Below the pieces are notes generated by a model. It saw nothing but the letters and a program-made list of their open reading frames with translations, searched no databases and had not been told where the DNA came from. A stretch of 64,000 nucleotides of DNA from Nectonema munidae (taxonomy: Eukaryota > Nematomorpha > Nectonematoida > Nectonematidae): positions 372,001-436,000 of the forward strand of contig JAUIRK010000306.1 in the NCBI GenBank assembly GCA_030549495.1, in the 5' to 3' direction. Made by a program: the position numbers and the translations under genes. Positions 11,929-23,065 of the stretch are shown piece after piece (position 1 is the stretch's first letter; every line of letters begins with the position of its first letter).

Positions 11929-12549
11929 ATATTCGTAATAATCAGCAAGCAGTGCATATTTATCTTCTGGATCTATGGCTGTTCGGTTACGTTGGATTTT
12001 TGCAGCCAGGCTTCAGCTCTTTAACCAAGTTCAAGAACTTCGAAGAGTCCTGTAGACGATTTTGTGATGTTTGTCGTTTTAATAGATGTGGTTTCGCCGA
12101 GCTTTTCTTAATCAATTTTTGTAATCGAATGATAAGATTCCTTGTCTCGGCGTCCCTAGTGTGAATCTATTTTCTATAGAGAGCTCGTTTTTCCTTGATA
12201 AGTAATAGGACATTCTTCGGAATTGGATTTTCATATTTTCTAACCCCCTTCAAGGGAACTGCCTCTCGTTCAGCAGAGAGAATAGCATCGTTGACACACT
12301 CCGTAAGTTCCTCACGGCTTTTTACTCCTATGCACCTCATAACCCGCCGGGTTTAATCATTTAGTAGCGACCTAAACCTATCCCAGTTGGCTTGGCTGAA
12401 GACCCACCTCTTCATTAAATTTCCCTTGTCAGCCGTAAATTAAGGACCTAAAGAAACTGTGACCAACAAGGGTTTGTGATAAGATACAAAGCAATCCTGG
12501 ATAACCGCTATTGAGACCATTAGTGGTCCTAGATTAATAAAAGATATGA

Positions 12550-13070
12550 TTGCAAGGTCTTATCACGAGTCGGTTTTGGATCGTTAACGATAAACGCGTA
12601 CATTTTCTCTACCAACTAGAGTAAGTCGGTGCCAGCCGAGCTATTGGTTTCACTGAACAAGTGTAGTGAGCGTTTAGGTCACCTTATAGTAGCAGCTTAT
12701 TGGTGGATCGAAGATATCTTTCGATAAATTCGTAGTCAACAGAGTGTTACTAAGCGGGTTGTAACAACCCAACACGACTAAATGTCCAGATCGATCAAGA
12801 GCAAGCTTTACGGCCATTGAACCTCCAGAGTCACTTATCGTGAAACTGGAAACCTTTAATATCCTTGGCACACCTATTGCTAGATCTCGCGTGTGGCTTA
12901 TTCTAGGATGCACGAATGTCCTATATTCGGGGATGCGGTGGAATACATGGCTTGAGATTTCACTTCATTCAGAGAGAAGACGTCTATATTGTTTTCTGTA
13001 AGGAGCTCAATTAGAGCACTACGTTTCTTAACCAAGCCGTTAATGGTAAAGTGCAAAAATTTGAGCATGA
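12550..13070 (-). pseudogene. LINE AP-endonuclease domain, degraded
   Basis: The minus strand from about 13070 reads MLKFLHFTINGLVKKRSALI, then ELLTENNIDVFSLNEVKSQ, the start of an APE-type endonuclease with its conserved Asn and Glu. A later frame (12913-12674) has SGGSMAVKL and LGCYNPLS, the strand/loop pattern of the middle of the domain. Stops interrupt it. It nicks target DNA in active relatives. Confidence 0.75.
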
Positions 13071-13271
13071 CAGATTGACATTACACTATCCTATATTCTG
13101 ACACTAGCAGCAGATCCGTAACCGCTGTGCTGACCATTTTCTCCAGCTGTTCTTTGAACAGTGGTGATTTGAAACTAGTTACAACTTGGGAATAAGAGGT
13201 ACTAGCTAATACTGGATTAGATAAAATGTATGGTGTTGGCCTGTATACCTGAACAGGCTTTAACTTTGTTG

Positions 13272-14090
13272 TTACAGTGAGAGCTTTCTTTGGAGATACC
13301 TGAGTTCTTTTTGTTGAAGAGCGGTTAGTTTCGTTGGGCAGTTGTTGTAGACAGCTGAGTGTCCCTCACCTCCAGGAAGATAGCATTTTATGACCATCAG
13401 TTTCGCTGTCTTGCACGTGCGACGATCGTGCTCACCTCCATAAATAAGACAACATTCTTTTTTTGGGCAAGCAACCGATAGGTTTCCTAGTTTCTGGCAT
13501 TTATAACATTGCAATGCTTTAGGCTTGGGTAGGAATTCATGGCAGGCGAACTTCAAACCTTCGATAATGAGACCGTTTTTGCTAAATTGGTCTACAGTTG
13601 CCTGATTCTCCAGGTTCACTTTCAAGCAAGATCCCCTTGTCATATTTTTACACTGTGGTTCGACAGTATTTGAGAATCTTAGATCTTTAATTGCCGCCTA
13701 GACTTCTGGTGCATCTTGCATGGTTAGGCTCTTGAGGATTACAGCACAGGCCCTGGCTCTAGGCACATAACCCTTGACAAAAGGGTACTGGAAAAATGAT
13801 TGAAGCAATATCTCCTTAGAGTCATTATCTTCAACCAAAACCTTAATTAAATTTAGCATGGCCAACTTGAATATGTTGACAATCCTAAGTTTAGGCTTCT
13901 GGGCATGTTTTTTTAGAAAAACCGTAACATATTTTGGTTTGGTAATTGTCGTGGTTGCAACCTTGGGAAGTTGGGGTTTCTTACTGCGCCCAGTAACCTT
14001 TATGAATTCATCATTGGAGTTGTCCCAGGTGTGAGCTCTGTTGTTAGTGGGCTAGGAGTTGGTGCTACAGTAGCTATCCATTTCGTTGTT
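13272..14090 (-). pseudogene. LINE ORF1 gag-like protein with CCHC knuckles
   Basis: The frame at 13643-13272 contains CYKCQKLGNLSVACP, CCLIYGGEHDRRTC and a third knuckle-like C/G/H/C set, typical of Jockey ORF1 RNA-binding proteins. Upstream, the same protein continues to about 14084 through at least one stop (RSKKPQLPKVATTTITKPKY region). Confidence 0.78.
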
Positions 14091-14151
14091 ACTAGCTTTT
14101 GTGAGGTTTTTACGTATAACTTCCAAAATGTCCTTATTTTGTCATTTTAAT

Positions 14152-14529
14152 TTACTTGACTCCAGTCGGTGGGAGATTTGCAGCAGTAAGGTTTGATAAG
14201 TATTCTAAAACCAATGGTAAAACGCGAAAGTAACAAATAGCCCCTCGCCAGTTCAGTATTAAGCCGCGAGCTTCAATACCTATACCCTCGTTAGAATTAA
14301 CTTTGGAATGTCGCACAACGTCCTTATCCGAATAATACTTTTCCTTCATCTTGCAAGCGTAATCAAGATTCTTTCCTTCATTTATCACTGTCACTTCTAC
14401 TATTCGCGTATTATCAACGCCATATACAATCAGATCAGGCTTTTGGAATCCTGACAGAGTCTGAATATGAGGCTCCTTTTCCACTCTCACACCACGCTTT
14501 TCTACGCATCTTGAAAAATAGTCACACAA
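14152..14529 (-). pseudogene. Restriction-like endonuclease domain of R2-type LINE
   Basis: A 125-residue open frame with the PD-(D/E)xK-like signature KPDLIVYGVDNTRIVEVTVI: Asp in PDL and Glu in VEV are the metal-binding candidates. A basic stretch and RGLILNWRG follow. It is preceded by the CCHC-like motif in the next frame upstream. The terminal LPPTGVK is followed by a stop a few bases from the neighbouring LINE's 5' end. Confidence 0.8.
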
Positions 14530-16604
14530 ATCATTATGCCTTTGTTTCTAGCACATTAGCTCTTAAAACACACCTGTAGAGCATGATTAAGAGTTTCTGG
14601 TTTGTTACATGAATCACAAACGATTTTGTAACCGCTAGGCATTCTTCTGGAATTTTGCACTTTTATATGTATCAGATTTCCCCTAACACTAATGGCTTTA
14701 TTGTATATATCTGGATACAATACATTCACACCGTTAGAAATCCAGTCGTACATAAAGTTTGGAAGAGAATGTTGAGAAAGTCCCCTACCATTTGCAGACA
14801 GCAGAAGTTTCCTATTCCACAATTCAATAACGTCTTTTTTGCTTATCATCAAGATTTCGCTGGCTGTTCAGTCTATTCAACCTCTCAGCTAAGGTACCTA
14901 GATCTGTCATTTTTTTTATCATTAGATGACTGCTTTCTGTCATCTTCATAATCCCATTATACCTAGCGAGCACAACCAGACTAGTCAAATCAGGAAAGCC
15001 AAGCCCCTCACGACCCACCTCGGCATAAAAGAATGATGTTGGCCTATTATGTGGTAACTTAAGCCACTTTCTCACAGCTTTCCGTATCAGCCGATCAATA
15101 TGTTTTAACACACATTTTCGCAAGTTTCCAAGAACAAAGGGATACTACATCTTCGGTACTAAATAGTTCATGAGTATGTGAATCCTCTGGTTATGTTTTA
15201 GAGGCGCATTTGACACGTTTTCAAGCATAGCACACAGTTCAGCCCTTGGGTCTATCTTTATTCCAAAAGAAGTAAACGGTAGACCTGGTACTGAGAACTT
15301 CCGTCAATTGCTACATTTCCCACACTTGCACCCTCTCTAGCTTTCAAGAATTCCTTAAGATGTCTCTAAGAACTCTACAGTTTTATCGAAGTTGTACTGG
15401 AGTCCTTCAGCTGTTGAACTGATCAAAACAAGATCATCTGCATAAGCCAAAGCCGAGACTCGTTCACCCAAAAAAGGGATTCCGAATTTATGCTCAAATA
15501 TTAAATAAGACAGGAGACATAGGATCACCCTGAATTATTCCATGCTGGGAAAAGACATCACTTAAATTTTGATCAATTTTCAGCTTTGTCACTTAGGAAC
15601 TCCTTGTACTCTCGCTGAGTCCAACAACATTTTGTGAGGCACAGTATCAAACGCTTTTTGAATATCCAAAAATGCAATACAAACAGGTCTCTTAAACCTA
15701 CGACACTCTTCTAACATATGATCAAGCAGATACGTATGTTCAAACACACCGTCACAGGCTCTAAATCCCTTCTGCGTTGGCTTCAAAGTCACCTCATTCA
15801 TCATTCTCTGATTTATGATCGTATGAAAGCAACGCACAATATACGAAGATACAGTAATCAGCCGGAACTCATCAGCACTCTCTGCATTTTGAACCTTCGG
15901 AATAAGCGCGTTTATCCCTTGATTCAAGCTCCTCGGTTTGGTTTTATTTAGTAACGACAGATTGAAGTTCTATGGCAAATCCTTCCTAGATATATGTTTT
16001 AGTCGTGTATAAGAAATAGAGTTAACACCAGCAGCCTTCTCCTTCATCGATTTATTAATACAATCGTCAACCTCAGAAGCTGTAATTGGATCCACTAAAC
16101 TCCATATTCACCTTTCCTCGAATCCTTGGCTGGCTTTTGTTCCAGTTTGTTTTTCCAAGTTACGAATAGATTTGAATAATCTACCAAAGTAGATTTCTCC
16201 TTATCACAAACCACTCAAAACACTGTCCGCTGCCGCTTTTCTTGATTTAGTATACAGCCTTTGCAGGCGTGAATACTACATTCTCCATATATGATCGTTC
16301 GACAGTGTTTTAGTAGTTCGTGATACTTTGCATCTTTTAGGCTTGGATTTCAAAACTCTAGACTGCGTCTTTCCTAATAATCTCTTATACACTTCCTCAA
16401 CATATGACTGTTTCTTCGCCTCTCTCGGAGTACAACTTCGTACTGTTTCATCAAACTTCATTTTCCAGTCATCAGCACCGATTGGTATCTCATATATGTG
16501 GTTACCCACTTCTTCTTTTAAACCTTGTCCCCAAGTGGGGGCTTGGTGGTAATGATCTTGAGCCATTATTATTTTTAATCATGGCATTTTAATTGAAGCG
16601 TAGT

Positions 16605-16965
16605 TTTATAGCAGGATGCTCTTCCTGACGCCAATCATTTTGTTTTAGGAGCTGGAAACCCTTAATCTTTGCTTACTAAAAAGCTATACCCACAAGACAG
16701 CAGTAGTTTGAAATCAGAGTTGCTCTCTCCTAGAACATCTGCCAGCCAAGGCTAATGAGCATGTTCCACCCAAAGCTGTAGGTTACGTCTACTAATTCGC
16801 TTTTCATATCTAGATCGTTTAGTTTGAAACAACTCCGTCACGGAAGGCAGATCTAGAAATTCACTGTAAAAGGCTTCTGAGACGCCAGCCTTATGAGACA
16901 TTTCGTGGGGGACAAGAGCTTATCCTTGTTCCCAGCCTCGGCATTTGCAGCATCTGGAGTTTTCT
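16605..16965 (+). repeat. Repeat family R, copy 2, inside the R2-type LINE
   Basis: Contains GCTCTTCCTGACGCCAATC, then CCCACAAGACAG, then TCGTTTAGTTTGAAACAACT and CCGTCACGGAAGG. The same order occurs in the interrupted copy at 42225-42330 plus 46752-47010. It lies between the LINE's RT spacer and its zinc-finger N-terminus, so it is probably an insertion. The class is unknown. Confidence 0.6.
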
Positions 16966-17729
16966 ATTTTCCACAGGTTACCCACTTGATCGCCGTCAAT
17001 TCCTATTGTCTCAGCATGAGGAATATCAGCAATTTCTGAATCCAAATCCGAGGACATATTTCCAGAATTATCAAGTTCCTCTCGTTTCACACAAAGATCG
17101 CCAAGTTCCTCTCGTTTTACATCAAGATCGCGACTACATGAAGTTTTTGGGACTTCATGCAGTATATGCTTGTAAGTCCTGTCTTTCGCTCTGCACTTCT
17201 TAATACTTTCTTAGGTCCGATCCTTAAAGATCTTTCTTATTTCAATATTACTAAACCGCACTCCTCTTCTTGACCACTTTCTTTCAAAGCAAGAATTCGC
17301 ATTTCCTCAACACTCCATCTTACTTTGATTACGCTTGTCCTCTTCTTACAAATCGCTCTTTCATGGTAAAGTGCAGTGTACGCTCCTCGCATATGCAGGC
17401 TTCTGCCAGCCTTCGTCGTGAAAACTCGTTCACAAATATGACACTCAAACAATATATAAATATAAAAAAAATAAGAATATTTAAAACAAATAATAATATA
17501 TTTAACGTATTTTGCATAAATTGTTGTCAACTAAATTTTATGGAGGATAGGTGGTCAAGCTACGCCCCATCTCTGTTGTTTTAACACTCCTGACGGTCAC
17601 AGAGAAGTGAGTCTCATTAATATTTACAATATTTTGAAAAGTTAGATAAGACAGCAATAAATGGAAATTTTTATAATTTTAAAAAAGCTAGAGAAAAGTA
17701 AAAATTTTTAATAGTCCGAAAAAAATTAA

Positions 17730-18228
17730 ACAAATTAGATAGAAGGGAATTTCACTGCTCTACTAAGTACAGCACCCTGACAGTTATAAAGTCGTCTACA
17801 AAGGGTTTAATGCCTTTTTCATATTAGCTGAAAGCAAAAAGCAAGTCATACAATAAAAGTTCATAAATAGAAGTTAAATTATTGCTTTTTAGAATAGAAG
17901 TTAACATTATTGCGCATATCTAGGTAAGATTCTGACTTAGAGGCTTTCAGTCAAAATCTTACAGATGTTAGCTTCGCACCATCGGCTTATTAGCCGAGCG
18001 CTTGTACCAAATATCTGAACCTGTTGTTCTTCTCGTACTGAACAAGATTACTATTGCAACAACCCATCATCAGTAGGGTAAAACCAACCTGTCTTACGAC
18101 GTTCTAAACCCAGCTCACGTTCCCTGTTAATGGGTGAACAATCTTACGCTTGGCAAATTCTGCTTTGCAATGATAAGAAGAGCCGACATCGAAGGATCAA
18201 AAAGCAACGTCGCTATGAACGCTTGGCT

Positions 18229-18261
<33 letters not shown>

Positions 18262-18725
18262 GGTTACCTCAATCGTTAAACTCTAGCAAACAAAATGCAT
18301 ATATTAAGGATCGATAGGCCACGCTTTGTATTTGCACTGAAAATCAAAAACAAAGCCAGCTTTTGCTCTACGGAAGGTTTCTGTCCTTTCTGAGCTGGCC
18401 TTAGGACACCTGTGTTACCTTTTGACAGATGTACCGCCCCAGTCAAACTCCCAACCTTACAATGTCTTGTGATCAAATTGTAAGAAAACACTGCTCTGTG
18501 ACACAAGCAATAGCTTACATAAATGCAACTATTAATTTTCCAAAACAACACTCCTAAACTTTGCACTAAAAAAACAATGTAGTAGTGAAAAATCTCAACT
18601 ACACTGCACTTCGCTAAACACAATAAGTAAAGAAACGATGGAAGTAGTGGTATTTCACTGTTGAACTGCCTAAACAATCCTCTCAATTATCCTACACCTT
18701 TCACGTTTCTCTACAAAGTTGGTAG
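17730..18725 (-). pseudogene. 28S rRNA 3' region, decayed
   Basis: The reverse complement follows the 3' third of nuclear 28S rRNA: GGTGTCCTAAGGCCAGCTC, AAGTTACCACAGGGATAACT, TAGCGACGTTGCTTTTTGAT, AACGTGAGCTGGGTTTAGA, and the terminal CCTTTGTAGACGACTT segment. The nearly invariant sarcin-ricin loop, normally AGTACGAGAGGAAC, reads AGTACGAGAAGAAC. Other conserved stems are AT-shifted, and material normally lying between 28S helices is altered. I therefore call it a relic and not a working rRNA gene. Several short open frames here are chance frames. Confidence 0.85.
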
Positions 18726-18754
18726 AATCACCTACCTTTTTTTTTAGATTCCAC

Positions 18755-18862
18755 GAGCTTGGTAGAATCAGCGAAAAAAGAAGACCCTGTTGAGCTTAAC
18801 TCTAATCCGACTTTGTAGAGAAACATGAAAGGTGTAGGATAAGTGGGAGGATTGTTTACAGC
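18755..18862 (+). pseudogene. Inverted 28S rRNA fragment
   Basis: The plus strand reads GAGCTTGGTAGAATCAGCG, AAGAAGACCCTGTTGAGCTT, then TAGAGAAACATGAAAGGTG and AGGATAAGTGGGAGGATTG. This is the 28S segment just 5' of the portion present on the minus strand. Its last 50 bp are the inverted partner of 18672-18725, so the two form a palindromic junction with a short spacer. Confidence 0.8.
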
Positions 18863-19640
18863 TTATTTTTGGCACATAGAAAAATGTATTGTAAGATGAA
18901 CATATATATGTCGATGATAAATGCATTCCTTTATTGAACTGTAAACAAAGTTATGCGTGTCATGTTTGAATAAATGTAGTGCATGTTAGATGTGTACATT
19001 GATCAAAAAATTGTGCGATACAAACATGCATACATCGATTATATCATATGATCAAAATATAGTCTGTAAATATTTGAAAAATAGCATGAGGAGCTTATTT
19101 TTTCAGCATACAATTTTTTGTACATAGTAATATCCACTGTTGTATTAATGCAATCACTTAATAAATTCGATATTCTTTTCCATTTTAAGTCTTGGTCCAT
19201 CTGTCTCGTTTGACATCAATTGTGAACAAGCACTAAATGTTAACTTGAAAAATCAAAGTTTTATCATGCAAATTGCTTTCAAAAGGTTATATTTGTTTGT
19301 TGTTAAATCTCAACCCACAATAATAAAATAGAATTTTTGAGTAAATCAAGTTTGAAGCTAATACTACTCAAATCAAGACTTTTTGATGGAATCTTTTAAT
19401 GAATACACTTTTTTAAACAAATTTGAAAGATTTTTCAGAATATTTAAATTTAATTAAGAAGTGATACGCCTTAATTTACAACTTTTTTTGATTTTCTATC
19501 TAAAAACAAATTGCTTGCTTTTTGGTATGAAACTCTTAACTCAATTTTTGAAGGAACAAACTTAATTGAATAAAGTATGAGGTTGTTTGATCGAGAACGC
19601 ACTGATGCAAGTGCTTGTATCGTACTATGAATATTATGGC
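18863..19640. other. Gene-free region
   Basis: AT-rich sequence with no recognisable gene, RNA or repeat signature beyond scattered ATATAT runs. Confidence 0.3.
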
Positions 19641-19644
19641 TTAA

Positions 19645-19712
19645 GGATCAGTTCGACCCCGAGACCTTAGGATATCAAATCAACCGCTCTAACCACTCTT
19701 ATACACGCCCTT
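19645..19712 (-). repeat. tRNA-like sequence (possible SINE or tRNA relic)
   Basis: The minus strand reads GGGCGTGTATAAGAGTGGTT, then AGAGCGGTTGATTTGATATC and a B-box-like GGGGTCGAACTGATCC. The A-box-like GAGTGGTTAGAGCG is reminiscent of serine-type tRNAs. The stems do not close convincingly. Confidence 0.3.
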
Positions 19713-20021
19713 ATAATAAATACAAAACAATAAAGGATATTCAAAATTTATTTAAACAGTATAAATTAGAAGTAATTTTATTGAAAACAAAAAGTTCTTG
19801 ATGCTTTTTATGTGAATCTTGAATATATTCTTGAAGCTGTACAGTTTAACGATAATTTTTTTCTGTAGTTTTCCATACCACCCAAGAGGTACACCTGACA
19901 CGTATTTTTTAAGTGGTCTCGCCTTGATCCCTTATCCACTCTTTCAGCCAACTCACGGTGTTCTATAAATATAAAAATTATACAATTCAAAAATTAAAAT
20001 TACGAAAAAAAAATTTCCCCG

Positions 20022-21560
20022 TTACTGGAAGATTCCTTGCAAACTTTGAAAGTTGATTTCGTAGTTATCGGGAGGATTTTCAACTGAAATTTTCTTGCAA
20101 GAGGTTATGAGAGATGACATTTTTGAAAGGAAAAATATAAATTCCTCGTTATCATATATTCGCTGTATACTATGGTTTTTTCTTTTCAAATCATTACCTC
20201 CATTCCAGTTGTATTTTGAGTTTACCTGTTCAATTTCAGCCATGTCTTTGAATATATTTTCTTCGTTTTTAATAAAGAAGTCAATGAGCTCCCAAACACT
20301 GACTTTTTCTGATTGAAGACTTGCATGAAAAGTAAACTAGAAATAGTAAAATTTGATACATCATTATCAAAATATTTTTTTTAAACTTACGAAATATGAA
20401 AGCTTACACAATGGTTATTTGTTCTGACCTTTTTCCCAAAAACATTCCAAAGCGCTATTTTGCTTTCATTTAACCAAGTACTCTTGAAATATTCGAAAAA
20501 TGAATTAACCTCGAAAGGTTCCATCAATCTTTTCATTTTACGGTATGCGACTTTTATCTGAATGAATCAAAAATCGGAGTAAAGTAATTAACGTTTTAGT
20601 TATGTTTTAATTCAATCTGAGGCAAGAAAGCTATTGAAAGTAACATCTTAACGCATTTTCTAAAGTTTAGACTTCTGGAATATAGAGAACTGAATCCAAG
20701 AGTTACTAGTTTCCCTTATGCTGATTCACAAAAATGAAAATAGCATCCGTGATACTCCTTCTGGGGAAAAGACTAAAAAAGATTGTGAAAGTAAAAACAT
20801 GACTCAAGTAAATTAAAAAAAAATATTTTTACTCTTTTTGTGGCAGCTATAATAGAAGTTTCGAAATCTCTAGTGATGTTTGAATTTTCACCAACAACAC
20901 TTTTCAAGCAATCAAATACCTGACTTAAATTCAAAAAAGTTACAATTTTAGTTAAAAAGTTAACTAACCTAAACATACCTAAAAGTTTCTTCTTTCTTGT
21001 CACATACAAGTGCATAAAGAACTAGTACTTAAATTTGATTGTGAAATGTGTGTATGGTGATAATCTGATGGAAGAGATCTGGGGCCTTCTTAAACGAGCC
21101 ATCAATGAAGATAGAACTTATTTGTGATACTTGGTTGATGTGTTGTAAGGTTCTTCAATGAAAAACTAAGATTCTTTTGTTTTCGTATAGCAAATCCATT
21201 TGCAAGAATCTTGAGCCGTTTGCTGTAAGGTATTTTTCCGGAATGGAAAATTGAATGTTTGTTTGGATGGGAACTCTTTTTCTGTTGAATCGAAATATGC
21301 TTCTTTTTTGCATCGAAGCTTGTTGGTTATTGTCGAAGAGACAAATGTTATCACTAAACAGTTAAACTTAGAAGTCGTCCTAAAGATATAAAAAATACTT
21401 GTATATTCTGTTAGAGCTTTTGAACGTGTTCATAGCCTCAATCTTGATATTTGATTTGAAAGCCAATACTTCTGGTACTAATTCTTCGTGGTTATGTGCC
21501 ACACTTCGCAGGATTGTCTGATCGTCTTTATTTATTAATACTTTTCCTGTTTAAAAGAAT
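20022..21560 (-). pseudogene. MULE (Mutator-like) transposase with FLYWCH-like domain, broken
   Basis: Minus-strand pieces appear in order. First, KVLINKDDQTILRSVAHNHE (21550-21424, FLYWCH-like zinc-binding end) lies behind a TTTTAAACAG acceptor-like site. Next comes SSIFIDGSFKKAPDLFHQI at about 21120-21060 (first catalytic Asp, DGSF) and YALVCDKKEETF. Then ITRDFETSIIAATKR (second Asp region), YHGCYFHFCES (the GC.FH motif), ALWNVFGKKVRTNNH at about 20450 (the W...RTNN motif) and finally the frame 20243-20022. These are diagnostic of MULE transposases. In-frame stops and length changes separate the blocks, though some gaps could be short introns. It could also be a domesticated gene, but the damage makes a dead transposon likelier. 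Confidence 0.75.
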
Positions 21561-21616
21561 TATTTAGTTGAAAAGAATTTCTGTAAAAGTATATAGAGTC
21601 GTTGATACTTTTCAAT

Positions 21617-21756
21617 CAGGGGCACACATTAGGGAGGGGCGAAAACCCCTTACCCTCCAAAATTTTTTTAAAACTTATATATAAATTATGAAAATTCCCA
21701 AAAATTTTGAGAATAAAAATTTCGCTCCCTAAAAATTTTAAGAATGTGCGCCCCTG
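21617..21756. mobile_element. 140-bp hAT MITE with perfect 8-bp target duplication
   Basis: The ends CAGGGGCACACATT and (reverse complement) CAGGGGCGCACATT match at 13 of 14 bases. The flanking octamers at 21609-21616 and 21757-21764 are both TTTTCAAT. CAG-type ends plus an 8-bp duplication define a hAT non-autonomous element. The perfect duplication suggests a fairly recent insertion. A related end lies near 61270. Confidence 0.9.
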
Positions 21757-22049
21757 TTTTCAATAAGTTTTTAAATGACGCCTTCAAATATATTCAAAAT
21801 GGAAAAAGATTAACAAAAAATGGAAAAGGTATATATATTAAATATTTGAGTTTTCCAATTCTTTGAAATGATTTTTTTCAAATAACAAACACAGTTATTG
21901 TTAAGTCAAAAATAAACATGCAACTTTAACACATAAGTGAGCAACGTGAATCTATATAATAATATAATATAAAGTTTTTGAAATCAATTACTAAATCGAA
22001 ACATTTTATGTAAAGGTAATTTCGGTAAAATTTGAGTTCTCCTTTCACT

Positions 22050-23065
22050 GTTTACTCAAAAAAGTCTGCCATTGATCGCTCTCTTCCAATATATAGTGGA
22101 GAATGTTATGCCCTTCTACATGCTTGCGATTACATAAGCGAAAATAAGTTTTCCTTTAGACAATACAACACACTACACTTCTTTACAGACTCACAATCAT
22201 CAAAAACCTAAGCCTCAAACACAACATCTCATTCTTAACATACACCCTTGTTTCTAAACTCACTTACTTATCAAATTACTTTGAAATACACCTCTACTGG
22301 TGCCCAGCTCACTCAAACATTCTGGAAAACACTTATGTAGATAAGCTAGCTAAAAAAGTACCCCCAAATACACCTTACATCCCGGTTAGCTCATTTCCCC
22401 TAGAAACCTATAACCCTCTACTTAGAACTAACAATAAATACCTTAGACAAGAACTCATCCAATCCTCACCCTCTATTTTCTTCCAACATATAAACAATCC
22501 AAACCAAATTCTTGACATTTGGTCAAAAATGAAATTCTTCCCACCACGGCCGCTAATCAGATGGCTATCCAGACACTGCCCATAGACTCTACCACATCAA
22601 AAAATCACCAAGTAATCTATGTAGATAAAAATGCAATCAAAAAGAAACATCTCATCATCTTCTACTTTCCTGCTGCCACTACAACCACGCAAGAACTTCA
22701 TTTCTTTCACTATTCGTCAAAACTCTCAATCGCCCACCATCTAATTTCTACGAACTATTTTCATATCCGAACTTCCTCAATGCCATAAACTCTCTCTTTA
22801 TCTTTATAGAGTCAAACTTACAATCTCCGAACCCAGAGACTTCTTATACCACATAAAAAAATCTATAAAAATAACTACACTATTTTCTTTTATTTAAGAC
22901 CTAGATTCTTTAACACCCACTGACTACCTTTGCTCAATAAATCAACTCCCTCAACACTTCAAACTCCCTGAACAACTAACCAATTTCTCCAAAGTCTCTC
23001 ATTCCTAATCAATTCACAAGCCAAAACAATACACTTCTTTCGAACTTCAACTTTATACCTTTCAA
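22050..23065 (+). mobile_element. LINE 3' end with RNase H (copy C)
   Basis: The plus-strand frames give GECYALLHACDYISEN, HFFTDSQSS, KLTYLSNYFEIHLYWCPAHS, NILENTYVDKLAKKVP, RWLSRHCP and a C-terminal tail. This is the RNase H plus C-terminal region of the family seen at 1870-3760 and 7990-8850. Frameshifts occur after TDS and after HCP. It ends about 290 bp before the SBDS start codon. Confidence 0.78.

Larger units (their letters stand above)
10600..14140 (-). mobile_element. Jockey-type LINE (ORF1 gag-like, ORF2 EN-RT), broken
   Basis: On the minus strand the order is complete: ORF1 (about 14090-13272) with CCHC zinc knuckles, then ORF2 endonuclease (about 13070-12550) and reverse transcriptase (11928-10761). 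Two ORFs, knuckle-bearing ORF1, an AP-type endonuclease and no RNase H fit the Jockey clade. The 3' end lies somewhere around 10560-10740, inside or beside the piggyBac fragment. The 5' end abuts the 3' end of the R2-type LINE near 14145, so one inserted into the other. All domains carry stops or frameshifts, so the element is inactive. Confidence 0.85.
14152..17530 (-). mobile_element. R2-type LINE (zinc finger/Myb, RT, restriction-like endonuclease), broken
   Basis: Minus-strand domains appear in R2-clade order. The N-terminal part (17530-17237) has a C2H2 finger (CHICERVFTTKAGRSLHMR) and a Myb-like helix (KVRWSVEEMRILAL). A spacer follows (16566-16276), then RT fingers (15927-15589, with PVCIAFLDIQKAFDTV) and an intact catalytic box, ALAYADDLVLISS, near 15430. 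The thumb is at 15123-14824 (KWLKLPHNRP, FFYAEVGREGLG). A C-x2-C...H...C motif lies at 14852-14556 (CDSCNKPETLNHALQVC), and the restriction-like endonuclease at 14529-14152 (KPDLIVYGVDNTRIVEV). This architecture belongs to R2/NeSL-type elements, which usually target a specific site, for R2 the 28S gene. Several frame breaks and a repeat insertion (16605-16965) inactivate it. A 28S relic starts about 200 bp upstream. Confidence 0.82.

Noticed and set aside
18276-18686. 136-codon open frame (minus)
   Set aside because: It lies entirely within the 28S relic and reads through rRNA sequence.
17730-18725. Functional 28S rRNA gene
   Set aside because: It is only a 3' portion, with a mutated sarcin-ricin loop, AT-shifted conserved stems and an inverted duplicated edge.
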